A stretch of 64,000 nucleotides of DNA from Ilex aquifolium (Eukaryota; Streptophyta; Magnoliopsida; Aquifoliales; Aquifoliaceae). The position numbers and the translations under genes are program-made. The first letter of the stretch is position 1, and each line of letters starts with the position of its first letter. Where the stretch lies: positions 55,380,093 through 55,444,092 of the forward strand of contig OX637392.1 in NCBI GenBank assembly GCA_951799425.1, written 5' to 3'. Below the pieces are notes generated by a model, which saw only the letters and a program-made list of their open reading frames with translations, searched no databases and had not been told where the DNA came from. Positions 36,896 through 48,613 of this stretch are shown here, piece after piece.

Positions 36896-37925
36896 AGGTG
36901 GTGGGTGGTAGCGAATGGCGGTGGTGGGTGACAATGGGTGGAGGCGATGGTAGGCGAAAACGGGTGGTGGTGGTGGGTTGTGGTAATGGGTGGCGGTGGG
37001 CAACGATGGTGATGGTGGGTGGTGGCGGTGGGCGACGGTGGTGGTGGGATGATGGTAATAGTGGTAATAAATATAAGAATGAGATAATAATGACGATGTT
37101 TGGTGGCAGTGATAACAATCGATGATCGTAACGATAGTGGTGGTGGTTGGTGACAATGATGGTGGTAATGGTGATGATGGTGGGGTGGTGTGGGTGATGG
37201 TGGTGGTGGGATGGTAGCGGTAGTGGTAGTGGTGATGGTGGCGGTGGTGGGGTGGTGGCGGTTGTGATAGGGAGACAACAACGATGGTGGAGGTAGTGGT
37301 TTGTGGCAGAGGTGATGGTGGGGTGACGATGGTGGTGGTAGTGTTGATGGTGGTGGTGGGGCAGTGGAGGTGGTGGTGGGATGATGACGATGGCGGTTGT
37401 GGTGGTAGTTGTGATGGTGATGGGACAGTGGAAATGGTGGTAATGGTGGTGGTGGTTATGACAGAGGTGATGGTGGAGTGACGGTGGTGGTGGTAGTGGT
37501 GGTAATGGTGGTGGGGTGAGGGTGGTAGTAATGGTGGTGGGGCGGTTCCAAAAACAATTTTTTTTTTTTAAGTGATTATGAGAAGTTAAAAGTTAGAGCG
37601 CCTATTTTTCCTATTAAATTTGGGGAGTTAATATTAACCGTCTGATTAACTTTAAAGTAAAATATAAAACAATTTTAACCGCGAAAAGCAAAAGTCATTT
37701 TTTTTTTAATCTTTTGAGATTTGAGATAACTAATGAAAACAAATTACATCACTCTTATCCATGTGCTCCACAAAAATGTATAATATGCCTAAACAGGGGA
37801 AAGAACTAGATATATCAATTTATATTCTATTTGAATGACAGCTGGGTAGATTTGGATTGGATAGAAAATAATATCTTTTTTAGATATCCAATCCACTCCA
37901 TCCTTGTCATCCAACGCTCGGAGTA

Positions 37926-38480
37926 TGAATGAAGTCAAAAAAAATTACACTATATCGACTTGTTTATATATCAGTTATATATATGATTTATACACTACAT
38001 GTACCCGATATAACACAATTCGTTAGACACAAATTAATAAACGAATATGGTATGAATAACTATTTTTTGACACGAACCCGTTAAAACTCGATATAAACCC
38101 ATTTCACTCAACACGATTGACAGACCTAATCGTAACAATTAAATTAACTATGGATCCCAATATTTGATGTAACTATCACGAAAATTGCTATGTGGGTGGT
38201 AAGACTCGATTCAGATTATGAGATGAAAAAACTCGCATTAATCTTCCAACGGTCGACTTTGCTCTGGTGAGTTACACTTGCCTCCTTCGAATTTATGTTA
38301 TATTCTCTGCTTCATTTTGCTTGGTGGTTTGAAATTTTCAATCAAAATAATTGATTATCATTTGGGTATGGGTTTGAATCTAGATATGATCTCAATTTTA
38401 AAATATAGTAATTCACGACTAATTGAATCATCTATCATCAAAATTATCGAGTTTCGAGTCTCGTCGAACGTTCCGTAGTC
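37926..38480. other. Intergenic, AT-rich
   Basis: I see no gene, RNA or clear repeat structure here. Confidence 0.5.
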
Positions 38481-39030
38481 CAATTAATGCTGTTAACTTT
38501 CCCACGATTATCTCTATCCACTGCATTCTATCAACTTGTCTTGGTCTCGCACTCTATCCCACATGTGAGATTTGGAGACTCACAAAGGGCACTGATGTGT
38601 TACTTCTTGCCTGATCATCAGTCCCTCGAACCTCGACTCACTTGCATCAATGAAACCTGTAGAAACCCATCTCTCAAATCAATCATTTGGGCAGTTTAGA
38701 TCAGTAATAAGATATGGTGGTTGATCACCAAAGTTACATGTGAGAAAAGGGAAGTCATGTGTGCCTGGACCAAGTGTCAAGTGCTCTAAAGGAATACCAT
38801 TTCAATGTATGTTCTGATGAATCAAATACTTAGAAACCTGAGGTCTATGCTCTGATGACCAGTCTACAAAGAAAAACGCCTCATACTTGCTGCAATTCAA
38901 CTTCTTCCTAACTTCTCAGCCGAGAATCTAAAATCATTGAAATCCCCTCCTTCGACGTAAAGAACTTGAGGGGGGTAAACAAGGTAAAGCGGCTTCCTTC
39001 GCACTTTCACCTCGTAAACTCAGTAAAGCT
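38480..39030 (-). pseudogene. Coding-like but frame-broken fragment downstream of SMG7L
   Basis: On the minus strand, frames with protein-like composition follow one another: one about 39012-38905 (VRRKPLYLVYPPQVLYVEGG), then from 38927 to about 38690 a frame reading KYEAFFFVDWSSEHRPQV, a TGA, then LGPGTHDFPFLTCNFGDQP. The frame shift and stop argue for a decayed gene or unrecognised exons. I do not recognise the product. It could be chance, but the composition differs from nearby AT-rich DNA. Confidence 0.25.
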
Positions 39031-39484
39031 TTATTAAACAAATGAGAAACTTTACTTTGAGAAAGAAGGGGGCGCACTAAAAAAATGTTTGGATGCATCA
39101 CTCTATGTAGAACCTTTCAGGGTTCTTTGAACATCAGAAGTAAGTATTTGCAAGCCTACTTTACGAAAAAAGAAAAAGTTCTGAACCTCCATAAGACGAG
39201 AACGTGTACACATACCGTCACAATTAATTTGTCATCGTTGTTGGATAGTCCAAAAAAAAAGGGAAGAAGAAGAGCTCCAATGTAGGCAGGTGCACATTCC
39301 CTACACTAGTTTAACTCACTGTTATACAGGGTATACACATATACATATAGACATCTACACATGCATGTAAGCCATCTGAATTTGACATTACAGGCTATAT
39401 GGATGCAAACTATATGCAAAATCACGCATCCAGTCACAGAAAATGCATGTTTTTTTTTTTTTTTCGGGTTTTCACACGATATAT

Positions 39485-42400
39485 TCAATTCCCCATGTAC
39501 GTAGGACCTCTTAGTTGAGCGTCCCGCTGCAATTGCCATTCTCTTTCTTTAAGATGTTGCAGAAGATGTGGCTGCTCGGCTCCCAGATCTATACCTGCAG
39601 GTCCTGTACCACATCCATAAGGGGATTGCCTTTGGTAGCCAAGAAAGAGTTTATCCCTGTTTAGTTCTTCCAGATGATAAACAGGAGGTGAACCTGGATG
39701 CGATTCTGGGCTCTCCAAATATACCATCCGGCTTGAAACCAAAGGATTTCCCCATCGATTAAAAAGATCAAACCTTGAAGTGTCATGACCATTGAAGTTT
39801 CCAATATTTCCAGGTGGATTGACTTGAACCGGTTGAACATGGTTATTAGCTAGCTCGTGATTGCGATTGTTTGCATACTGATAAAGCCATTCAGAAGAAC
39901 TCATTCCAAAAATTGGTGGGTATCCACCAATGAAACCTGGTACAACAGGACCAGAATCGAATGGTCTATGAGCTACAGACCAATTTGAGTATCCACCAAC
40001 AGGTGATGCACCAAGAATACCATCAGCTTCCTTAATCCCCACTGTGTTTTTGCTCTCAGAAAAACTTGAATTGCTCCTGAACCAAACAGCATCATCAGGT
40101 AATAAAGGGGCAGAGGGCACTGGAGCCACATATGGAGAGGAGTTGTTGCGGGTTATGGGAGAAACGTGCCCAGTTACATTGTCCTTAGCTTCGCTGATGG
40201 AGAGAGCATTCAAGGATGCAGAAGGTACTTCCTCAATAGGGCTCAACAAATGCTTATTATAATCCATTGTTCCTTTCTCTCTTTCAAGGTTCTGACAGCT
40301 ATTGAAGACCCAACCACTGAGTGAGGGAGGTCCTGCAGGGTATGTTGCTGAATCCTTCAAAATAGGCTCTTGCTGCTTGAATGGCTTGTTGAATCTGACA
40401 TTAGAGGTGTTTGAATGAAAATTGAAGGGATGAGTCTGCAACTGGTTTTGTGCTATAAGCAATGATGTGGCACGGCGCAAGCATTCATCAGAAGGTGCTG
40501 CGTGCTCCTTTGTACCTTCAGTAGAACTTTGATCATTTGTGGTGATGTAAGTATGAAGTGGTTCTGAATTATATCTCGCGAGAGGCTTGAAGAGAATGAC
40601 TTCCTCCTCTTCCACATTGAGAGATTCGACATTTGTACTAGGGTGTTTTTGATGCTTCCCATTGACTTCTTCCTCATTTTCTTCTGTGGTTCCACATTTA
40701 TGCTGATGGGACATTTTACCTTCATGAGAATAACTGCATGCCGCTACTTTTGTTCCTCCTTGGTCTTGAAGTTTCACCGACTCTGCCGTATAGAATTTTC
40801 TTCCCAACTTATCATAAAAGATCCACTTTTGAGAATCATTGGATCTGACCACCAATTTCATTGCAGCACGAAAGATACGATGGACACGACACACATTCAT
40901 ACTATCAAAATTGTCCATAAAATCCCCATGAGTAGTGAAATCCAATGGCAGATGTGATTGGGCCACGGGGGCAAAGCCCCTCAACTCGTACTCTTCCCAA
41001 AGAGCAGTATGATAAACAGACTCAACTTCATCCTCATTGTTATCAAGTCGGTTCAGAAGTTCAGCAAAAGCACCAAAAAAGTAAGACATTGCACAGGTAA
41101 CTTTTTCATCAGCGCAATACGCTCCTGCTTTATCAAGCATGCCAACCAACCACTCTATGAACACTAGCACAGCTGGTAAAAGGGAGTAGAAGTCCAGAAG
41201 ATTATCCTTTACACATCTATCAAGAAGGCGACCCATGCAAATGAATGTAGCCGTCCATGCCATTTGGATCAATGCAGACTGCTTCATATCCTTTTTAAGT
41301 TTTGGATCCTTTAGTTCTGGGCCTTCAGTCAGACTATGGATGACGAAGATCAATATGGAAACAAGTTGAACAGATCGATACGGGCCTCTTCGAACGGAAT
41401 TCAGATGTTGGTAGCACTCTAATGACGCTTTTAGTTTTGTATCATCTAGAGCCAGCAAAGCTTCCAACTCTCTCATGGTGGAAGCGAACACACCAGGGAA
41501 GTCCTTCAAACTGCATCACATATAAAGTTGCACCCCTCGTCAAAATTCAAATTAAAAATTTCAAACCTTGTCTAAACATCAGAAAACAGTTATTATTCTT
41601 CAAATTTCATAGTGGCAATACCGTGAAATGTAAATGCTTAAATGATATTTTTTTCATGAAATTTGTCCTAAAATCATTTTCCTAGTCTTGAGTGGTATCA
41701 ATTATTGCAGCAAGGTCAAGCAAATTATACATCTTGTTACATGTATCTGAGTGAGGGGGTACATTCGTAATCTTCCTCACGTGTCTGTTTATTCCAATTT
41801 TGATCCAACACAAGTGAATGAATACTTTTTTATTACCTTTGTTTTTTCAGTCTTACCTATTATTTATGTAAATACTAAAAATATGAGTTATCTTAATACA
41901 CAATTCTTTACGTTAAGTGAGACTTTTATAAGGTCCCGTCTTTTTAAAAATTCCAAACGACCTTAGGATGAGTTCTTTAATTTTAAGACCACTTGAAGAA
42001 ATATTCTTAAGGATCCTAAAAAAAGTTTTTTATTTAAACCTTCTTCAAGGAACATTCTAAAAATATACAAGGTATAAAGATATAAAAGAGACCTAAAATG
42101 TTCTTCTACATATTAAAAGACTAGATATTCGCATAAAAGATTCTAGAGACACTATAAATGTATAACATTTGATAAGATCATAATCATTCATGGTAAGACG
42201 AATGACCTATAAATAGGTGAAGGGTTTCACTTGTAAGAACCAAGAAACAAACAATCAAGTCTGAGCTTAAATTTGAGTCATTTTTCGTGTGTCAGAATTT
42301 TTACTTTATTATTATTTTTTTCAACACATAACAAATACACACAAAATAGTTAAAAAACAAAGTGGGTTGGGATAGCTTTCTATTCAAAATCCTACTAACA

Positions 42401-45400
42401 TTCATCATGTGAAAAATTATTTTGCTATATCAATAAATTTTAATTCTTTTTCTCTATATTTTTAACTGATAAACAGACTTTATTATATTTTGGTTTACAA
42501 ATTCAACTTCAACTAATGGAATTATATACGAAAAATTTGAATGCAAAATCAGAATTTGTATTTTTACATCTCAAAAATAAGAAAAATAGTTTTAAATACA
42601 TAATATTAATATTTGAATAATTATTTTGTCATATTTATATTATATTGTCATGGGCCTCATTTAATATTTTCGACCAGGGCCCAAATTTGGGTCGGGCTGC
42701 CCTGATGAGATATTAGGGTGGTCAACCCATTTTTAAGAAAAAGAGGTAAAGAACAAGTTTATATAATTTTGACTAACACCCATGAATCAGCTAATAACAC
42801 CAATATAAATTTCCAAATATTTTTTCACATCAAAATTATTTATAGAATGATCAAAAAACCATGTGAGAATACTATAAAATATGTGTGTGCCTACATAAAC
42901 ATGAAATGAATGGTTATCCAACAATGTTCACTGTTCAAAAAAGAGTGGTTATCCAACAAATAAGGAGTTATAACAATCTCCTAATTCCAACCAGGCCTCC
43001 AAAAATAGAAAAACAAGAAGTGATAAACGGATACCCTCCAACTATCAACGCCTCCAAAAATAGAAAAACAAGGAGTGATAAACGGTACCCTCCAACCATT
43101 AAGGCCACCTAAAATAGAAAAACAAGGAGTGATAAACGGGTACCCTCCAACCATCAAGGCGTCCAACAATAGAAAAATAAGGAGTGATAAACGGGTACCC
43201 GATAGGTTAAGTGCATTACATAATGTTAGTTATCTAAGGTGTTGCACCAGCTAGACTAGATACGACTGAATCATCTCGTACAATTCGCATGAAGTGAGTG
43301 AAACCAAGACATCTAAAAACCTCCCTACCACACATCTTTCTTTTTTTGTATTCATGTCCTCTACCCCTCCTTCAACAAAGATCAAGAGACCAGGCAACAA
43401 CTAAATCTGTCTCTATCTCATCATTTCTCTAAATATTCTTATTTTGGTCCATGAATGTGTCTTCGGCTTGGGTTGATTCTCCTCCTCATGGCATTAGCCA
43501 TGAACGTAGAGACATCATCAATTACTAATGATGCCAGCTGGAATTCTTTTGCCCATTACAACATCGATTCACCACGTTTCCACAGCATCGAGAACTGTAA
43601 TGGCAGAGTAGGTGACTGTATTGATGAGGCTGAAGAGATGATGATGGATTCTGAGGCTAGCCGGCAAACACTAGCCCTTGGGCAAAGGTTTGTGAGCTAC
43701 AGAGCTTTCAAGAAGGACCATGTTCCATGTAATCATCGTGGCTTATCCTACTATACATGCAATATTAAAGGAAGGGATTTTCCTTAAAGATCTAATTGCT
43801 GGATTATGTATATTAGCAAATCAATAACAATAAATGCATCATAATACTGGAAGCACGCCCAAATATCTTGCTGTTCTAAAATATTGTTCAGTTTAGGGAA
43901 AACCCATTAGTGTTGTTCTGATTGACGGAATGTGGTACATACCAAAAATCCATTCAATAAAACATACTTCCGATTTGAGTACATGACAAAGAGTTTTATA
44001 AAGCAGCCAACTTTTCTCTCTCAGATATGTTGGGCTACTAAAATCACCACAAAATTTTCAGATCAGGCAAAAGAGAATTCATTCTCATCATGCACAGATA
44101 ACCAGAGTTTTTATATAGGTGCAACTATAGTGAGTTTATCATCCAGGAAAATACGCTGTTAAATGAGATTGCAGATCAAAACAGCAGTAAGATTATAGTG
44201 ATGATACACTGGTACATAATACACACAAAATTAAGACATGAGCTTGAGTGAATTTGATATTAAAAGGATGATATGTTACACCAAGTACCTGGATCTTACG
44301 AAAAAGAAACTTATCATTCTGACAAAAAGAGGCCATATGTCAGTTTCTCCAGAGCACACATATTCAGCAGCTTCCACCTTATTTTTGCTCAAGGAACCAC
44401 TGCTTGTGTTTGACTTCATCCACGAAGAACTTCTCTCAGATGTTTTTAAGAAATCAAAGGCAGCCTCGGTGGAAAGCAAATGCAAAGAAGATGAACTGTT
44501 CTGCACCATAATAAAGAAAAACAAAGCACCACTGAGACTAATAAGAAACACGTCATAAATCCACCACAAGCTGAAAAGATTACTTAAAAGCAATATAAGG
44601 TCCCAGTATTATAAGGTAAGTAAAAGGTGATAATAACGATTCTTACGGTTTCAAAGAGTAACTTAAGATTATCCCAGGCATCAGGAAAAGGTTCTTTAAC
44701 AGCCAGGCTTCTAACGCAATGGTACAAGGCAAGAAAATCATCGCCAACATATGTTGCCAATAACGCCAGCTACAAAAGAAGTTAGATGATCAAATGTTAC
44801 CAATGAAATAGAAATGCTCCAAGCTTCATAAAATTTAATTTCTCGTAAATCAGCAATAATCAGATCCCACAGTAATCAAGACAATAATTTTTTTTGGTGG
44901 TGTTTACCTGATTTTGGGGATTCCCACTATCTGGCCAGATCATTGTTGCTTCTAAGTAGTAACTGGCTGCAAGTGACCAGTCACAGTTCTGAATAGCAAG
45001 TTTTTTACAAAGTTCTTGGTATCTAGCAAGATCCCCAAGGCAAACATAAAAACGATGACATGAATATCTATACTTGAGCAATTTTGCAGGTTCAATAGAA
45101 ACTGAGCCACCACCCATCCTATACAACAAAGGTTCCTCGGGGAGCTCATAACATCTTCTCAGTTCTGTGATCAAATTTTGGTAGTATTGAGCCGCTTCAG
45201 ACAGAAATGATTTGAATCCTTCCATATGATTGTCCATGATATTTTGCATACTCACAACATCTTGTGGAGTTCCAGATCTCGTATTCTCATCAGCAGAACT
45301 TTGCCGTATTCTTTTACGAAATTCATCAATATGCTTGTAGTGAAGCTTCCACAAAGAATATTCCACATCTTGAAATTCCACCGTTTCATGGTCATTCAAG

Positions 45401-45686
45401 ATGATGTCTTCATAACCATCGCGGACTTTGCGGTACAAGGCTTGAACGTCTTCGTGCAATGGACCTTTAGAGTTAATCAATGCCCACAACTGCTTTTCTG
45501 CACTGGCAACCTGAAAAGAGAACAATTTCAGTGGCCAAGAATTTCACGTTCATAGTGACTCTGCAGATCAAAATTTATGAATAAGAATTAAATTTAAATA
45601 CAAATGCAGCTTCAAGGGATCACCTCGACAAGATGACTCTGTTCTTCTTTCTGATCTTCAAGGATATTAGATGCATGAACACTCAT
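39485..45686 (-). CDS. SMG7L: SMG7L-like nonsense-mediated decay factor (EST1/14-3-3-like), 5 coding exons
   Basis: SMG7-like protein of the EST1/SMG5-SMG7 family; the 14-3-3-like N-terminal domain of such proteins binds phosphorylated UPF1 in mRNA surveillance. Exons: 45686-45624, 45510-44908, 44769-44647, 44500-44289, 41510-39485; 3027 nt, 1008 aa. It starts MSVHASNILEDQ; exon 2 has VASAEKQLWALINSKG and DVEYSLWKLHYKHIDEFR, typical of EST1 N-termini. Helical TPR-like repeats follow (LATYVGDDFLALYH; WPLFVRMISFFFV; CVKDNLLDFYSLLPAVLVF). The long last exon ends in a Pro/Gly/Asn-rich low-complexity tail (stop 39485). Splice phases close perfectly. SMG7L is preferred over SMG7 from the VEVA/VASAEKQLWALI-type N-terminus and overall layout. 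Intron 4 (41511-44288) contains a RALF-like gene on the other strand. Confidence 0.93.
42640..42705. mobile_element. Right-end remnant of a hAT-like element
   Basis: GGGCCTCATTTAA...GGTCGGGCTGCCCTG resembles the right terminus of the element at 19323-19883. The matching left end was not found, so it is probably a truncated copy in SMG7L intron 4. Confidence 0.4.
42995..43200. repeat. ~54-bp minisatellite, about 4 copies, SMG7L intron 4
   Basis: Repeated unit built of AATAGAAAAACAAGGAGTG, ATAAACGG and TACCCTCCAACCATCAAGG, with increasing similarity toward the right. It lies about 250 bp upstream of the RALF-type start codon. Confidence 0.85.
43455..43787 (+). CDS. RALF-type secreted peptide precursor, C-terminally shortened, nested in an SMG7L intron
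   Basis: A single-exon 110-aa precursor of the rapid alkalinization factor family; RALFs are secreted and signal through FERONIA-type receptor kinases with LLG/LRX partners. Residues 1-22 form a signal peptide (MCLRLGLILLLMALAM). The propeptide has the family pattern C48...GDC55...EEMMMDSE and RQTL in place of the usual RRxL site, still fitting RxxL. The mature region FVSYRAFKKDHVPC92 NHRGLSYYTC102 matches the YISY...VPC..RG.SYY.C core. It stops eight residues after the second Cys, so NPYxRGC and the last two Cys are missing and no downstream frame restores them. It could be a functional two-Cys variant or a pseudogene. It lies antisense within SMG7L intron 4. Confidence 0.78.
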   Translation: MCLRLGLILLLMALAMNVETSSITNDASWNSFAHYNIDSPRFHSIENCNGRVGDCIDEAEEMMMDSEASRQTLALGQRFVSYRAFKKDHVPCNHRGLSYYTCNIKGRDFP

Positions 45687-45706
45687 GATTTCCACTGAAC
45701 AGTTCT

Positions 45707-45742
45707 TCAATTATACCCAATCTTCTCTTGTATGGAGGGCAT
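45707..45742 (-). promoter_or_regulatory. Upstream ORF in the SMG7L leader
   Basis: An 11-codon uORF (MPSIQEKIGYN, then TGA) lies in the same leader exon as the main start, ending 20 nt before it. The exon begins at the acceptor AATGCAG (45747), so the uORF ATG is only four bases into the exon. A uORF can make a transcript sensitive to nonsense-mediated decay, the pathway this gene serves. Confidence 0.7.
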
Positions 45743-45746
45743 ATGC

Positions 45747-47295
45747 CTGCATTGGTGACTTTGTTATATGTAGAAACCACATTTATTGATGGAGACTACA
45801 AACTGCAGACAAACATCCTCGTAATGTTCGGATAAAATGCTATGGAATTTAATGTATTTTGATAATTGTGGCCAGTAAAAGTCATATAAATCATCCCATT
45901 GTTGGATAAAAGTTCTACATTTAAACAAATGACATTCTAACTCCAAACTAATCAAAATGTGCAGGCATCATGATTCATTTACCGTCCATTTCGTGACTAC
46001 AATTATAGGGTTTTCCTTGCTGTCTTTGATTTAAAAATAAATGTTGACGCGGCAAAGCCTCATTGCCAAGTCCAATGAGTATCCAAACTCGAAAAAGTAC
46101 CTAATTATTTGAACAACATTTGGTCACAATACATAAAAGAGTAGTTTGGTTAAGAAGCTTTCCTTTTGCACTTGACAACAATCATATGTATTTTGAGCTT
46201 AGTTATACAACTATATGTAGAAATGGTCTTAAGTTTGACTACTACTAAAATTCGAAATAAAATGAAGAAATCAGTGCACCAACTCAACTTAAGGTCACGG
46301 GTTTAAACCTTAAATCTCAACCGGGTTCTGCAACATTTTCGAGTCACTATTATCTAACCAAGAAATATAAATGGGGATTTTCAATCAAAATCAAATAAGC
46401 CACTAAGAAGATAAGAAGATGATCCTCATCATCATCATCCTTACCAAATCATAGCAGAGAAGTATGAAACAATCACTTCACTTGCAACCCAATTCCATTG
46501 AAACCTATTAACTTGTAAGGTAGACAAATCGATCGATCAAGCATAAAACAAAAATTCACACTAGCCATGTAAAAAAATAACTAAAATTAGAAGATTAGTT
46601 TTTTTTTTCCCCTATTGAAAAGGGGAGAAGCCAGTAGGTAGTAACTCCTTGGGCGTGACCATGAGAGTCCCCCAATATGGAATATCCGATTTGAGCCATA
46701 GCTACTAATCGTCACCACACCACCACTAGCACCACTAAAGCCATGGAGCAAAGCATGTTGCTACCATGAATCAAACCTTACTTGATAACCATATGGGAGT
46801 TAAGGACGACGCTCCACTAGACCACAAGTGCAGGGTGGTAATTAGAAGATTAGTTAAAAATGGAGAGACAGTACCTCTAATAATCAACAAACAAAGCACA
46901 TACAAAATGCAAAATTGGAGAGATATTGAAAATTAACAATAATTACATCCAACAAAACTCAATTAATAACAGTTTAGTCAGCAATATAACATCAAACAAA
47001 GTAAATTTAATCAGAAAAGAAAGAAAATTGAACTAGATAAAGCAGAGTACCTCAAGAATCTGCAAAAAGACTAACGATTAACTGTGACCACTTAGTAAAT
47101 TCACTGCAACAATATGAAGAAAACAACTGAGATAAAAACCAGCCAAGAACAACTGTGTGAGAGAGAGAGAGAGAGAGAGAGACAGGCGCGGGGAAAGGGA
47201 GATGCAAAGAAGGGGAAACCGGGTTTGGCCACTTTGACTTGTTCTTAGTTGTGAAACAGACAAAGGCAAAGGTGGCTTGTCTTGATGAACTAAAG
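45747..47295 (-). other. SMG7L 5' leader exon and leader intron
   Basis: A first non-coding exon likely ends at 47051 (TTCTTGAG|GTACTC) and is joined to the exon beginning at 45746 (AATGCAG|GCATATG). The leader is CT/GA-rich and includes a (TC)n run (minus) at 47159-47182. Intron 45747-47050 contains the SINE at 46601-46839 and otherwise AT-rich sequence. The TSS is inferred near 47290; no clear TATA box seen. Confidence 0.6.
46601..46839 (-). mobile_element. tRNA-derived SINE (239 bp) in the SMG7L leader intron
   Basis: Flanked by a perfect 16-bp target duplication AATTAGAAGATTAGTT (46585-46600 and 46840-46855). In minus orientation it has a Pol III A box (TGGTCTAGTGG, 46824-46814), a B box-like GGTTTGATTCATGG (46777-46764) about 37 bp away, and ends in a poly-A run (T run at 46601-46608). 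The intact duplication implies a fairly young insertion. Confidence 0.9.
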
Positions 47296-48613
47296 CAAAA
47301 GACTGTTTTACCCTTCTTTCTTAGCATTTTTTCATGTCATAAAGTAAGAATTAAAGGGGAAAAAGAGTAAAGTGAACTTATTATCATATGATCATTTTTA
47401 TCTGTGGAGGATCCCTTCTAATCCAAGCTATACTTATAGAATGGATTCTGATGATGCACAAAAATGGTTTTGCACACCACCTGTTAATTGTAATTAATAA
47501 ATGCAGTAAAATAGTAGGGAATAGGAAAAGGCAGAATTTATAGTGGTTCGGTCAACGTGACCTACGTCCACTCTTGAATGACTTTGGTTGCCGGGGAGCT
47601 TTTATTAACTCAAGGGAGCGGGGAGCAGAGTTTACAAGCTTTGAGAGAGAAGAGGGAGAGTCGTGCTCAGGTAAGTGTGATGCCCCCCAAGTGTTGGTGG
47701 GGCTTACAATTTATAGGGGTCCCCTAACAGGTTGGGCTACTCTTCAGCAACTTAGCAAGCATTTCGGTGGAGCTCACGACTTATCCTTAACGGGCGAGGT
47801 GGTTGAGGAGCTTCCATGAGATGCGGTCAAAGATAAGGTGAGGGTGGACCATTTCCTTCTGCTGTGCAGGTGATGCTCCTCTGCTCTCCCCTTGATGACG
47901 TGGCAAGGCATGAAGCCTGATTGGGCTTGGTGGATCTTAAATGAAGTTGGGCTCCTCAAATGGGGATTTGGGCTTTTTATATAGATTGGGCCATTTGGGC
48001 TTGACCCATCAGATTCTATTCTTTGCATCATACTATTTTATATTTTAGTAGGATAACTCGTGCCTAAAAGTACGTGCAATATGAATGGTCTTGAGAGGGA
48101 TGTTGATGACCGTTGAATAAACCTATTTGAGACCGTCGGATGAGTTTATTGAAATCTGCCTTATTTTATATTATAGATTATCGAAAATTGTTATGTTGCC
48201 CAAATCAAAACTTAAATATTTTATCTTAAATATATTTACATCACATATTGAGTGAAAAAAATCACTTTTTTAAAACCTACAAAATAATATGTGTGGTACA
48301 CACGCATTTAAGATATAAAATTTGGGTTTTGATTTGTGTAGCATAAGAGTGCTCTTTATTAGCATGATACCACCGTAAAATAGAGACCTCAAGAATAAGT
48401 TACTAGGTTTAATTTGATTCCCGAATAACTTTCATTTTTTACTAAAATGTACATCAACAATGCTATACACATCAATTTTATTTACCACCTTAACATAAGT
48501 CGTTAGATTAGTAGGTCCCACAGAGTTTATTAAATATTCACTGACTCTGATTATGCCACATTAGGTGGTGTAAGAAAAATGGTGCACAAAAGTGGTGTCC
48601 ACAACATTATTCA
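47296..48613. other. Intergenic with LTR-like segment
   Basis: No gene. 47520-48030 contains GTGGTTCGGTCAACGTGACC and a following GC-richer stretch typical of R/U5 regions of plant LTR retrotransposons, but no borders could be set. 48030-48613 is AT-rich without recognisable content. Confidence 0.4.

Larger units (their letters stand above)
34766..37727. mobile_element. GGT-array element, copy 2, with its own insertions
   Basis: The left arm (GTTATTGTTCATGCTTGAAGG ...) and right arm (GGTTCCAAAAACAATTT ... TTTTGAGATTTGAG) match copy 1. GGT/GAT-rich arrays occupy 34890-35242 and 36896-37548. ATAACTA occurs on both sides, a possible 7-8-bp target duplication. The array is interrupted at 35243-36895 by a MITE and LTR-like DNA. 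No coding capacity; the repetitive Pro/His and Gly/Val open frames are artefacts of the repeat. Confidence 0.65.
34287..37925. mobile_element. Same transposon family, copy II, interrupted
   Basis: Begins GGGTATGTTCGAATCGTGG directly after copy I and matches it block by block to about 34765, then again from about 37728 to about 37925 (TACATCACTCTTATCCATG; TTTTTTAGATATCCAATCCA). The intervening ~3 kb is the second GGT-array element, so copy I preserves the uninterrupted arrangement. Confidence 0.6.

Noticed and set aside
40643-41167. Plus-strand ORFs of 104 and 69 codons
   Set aside because: They are antisense shadows of the large SMG7L exon 5.
42995-43200. CRISPR-like array
   Set aside because: Unit-to-unit repeats are continuous without unique spacers, and the DNA is plant nuclear; it is a minisatellite.
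43932-44162. 76-codon plus ORF downstream of the RALF gene as its missing C-terminus
   Set aside because: It has no NPYxRGC or RALF-like cysteine spacing and lies beyond the RALF stop in non-coding intron.
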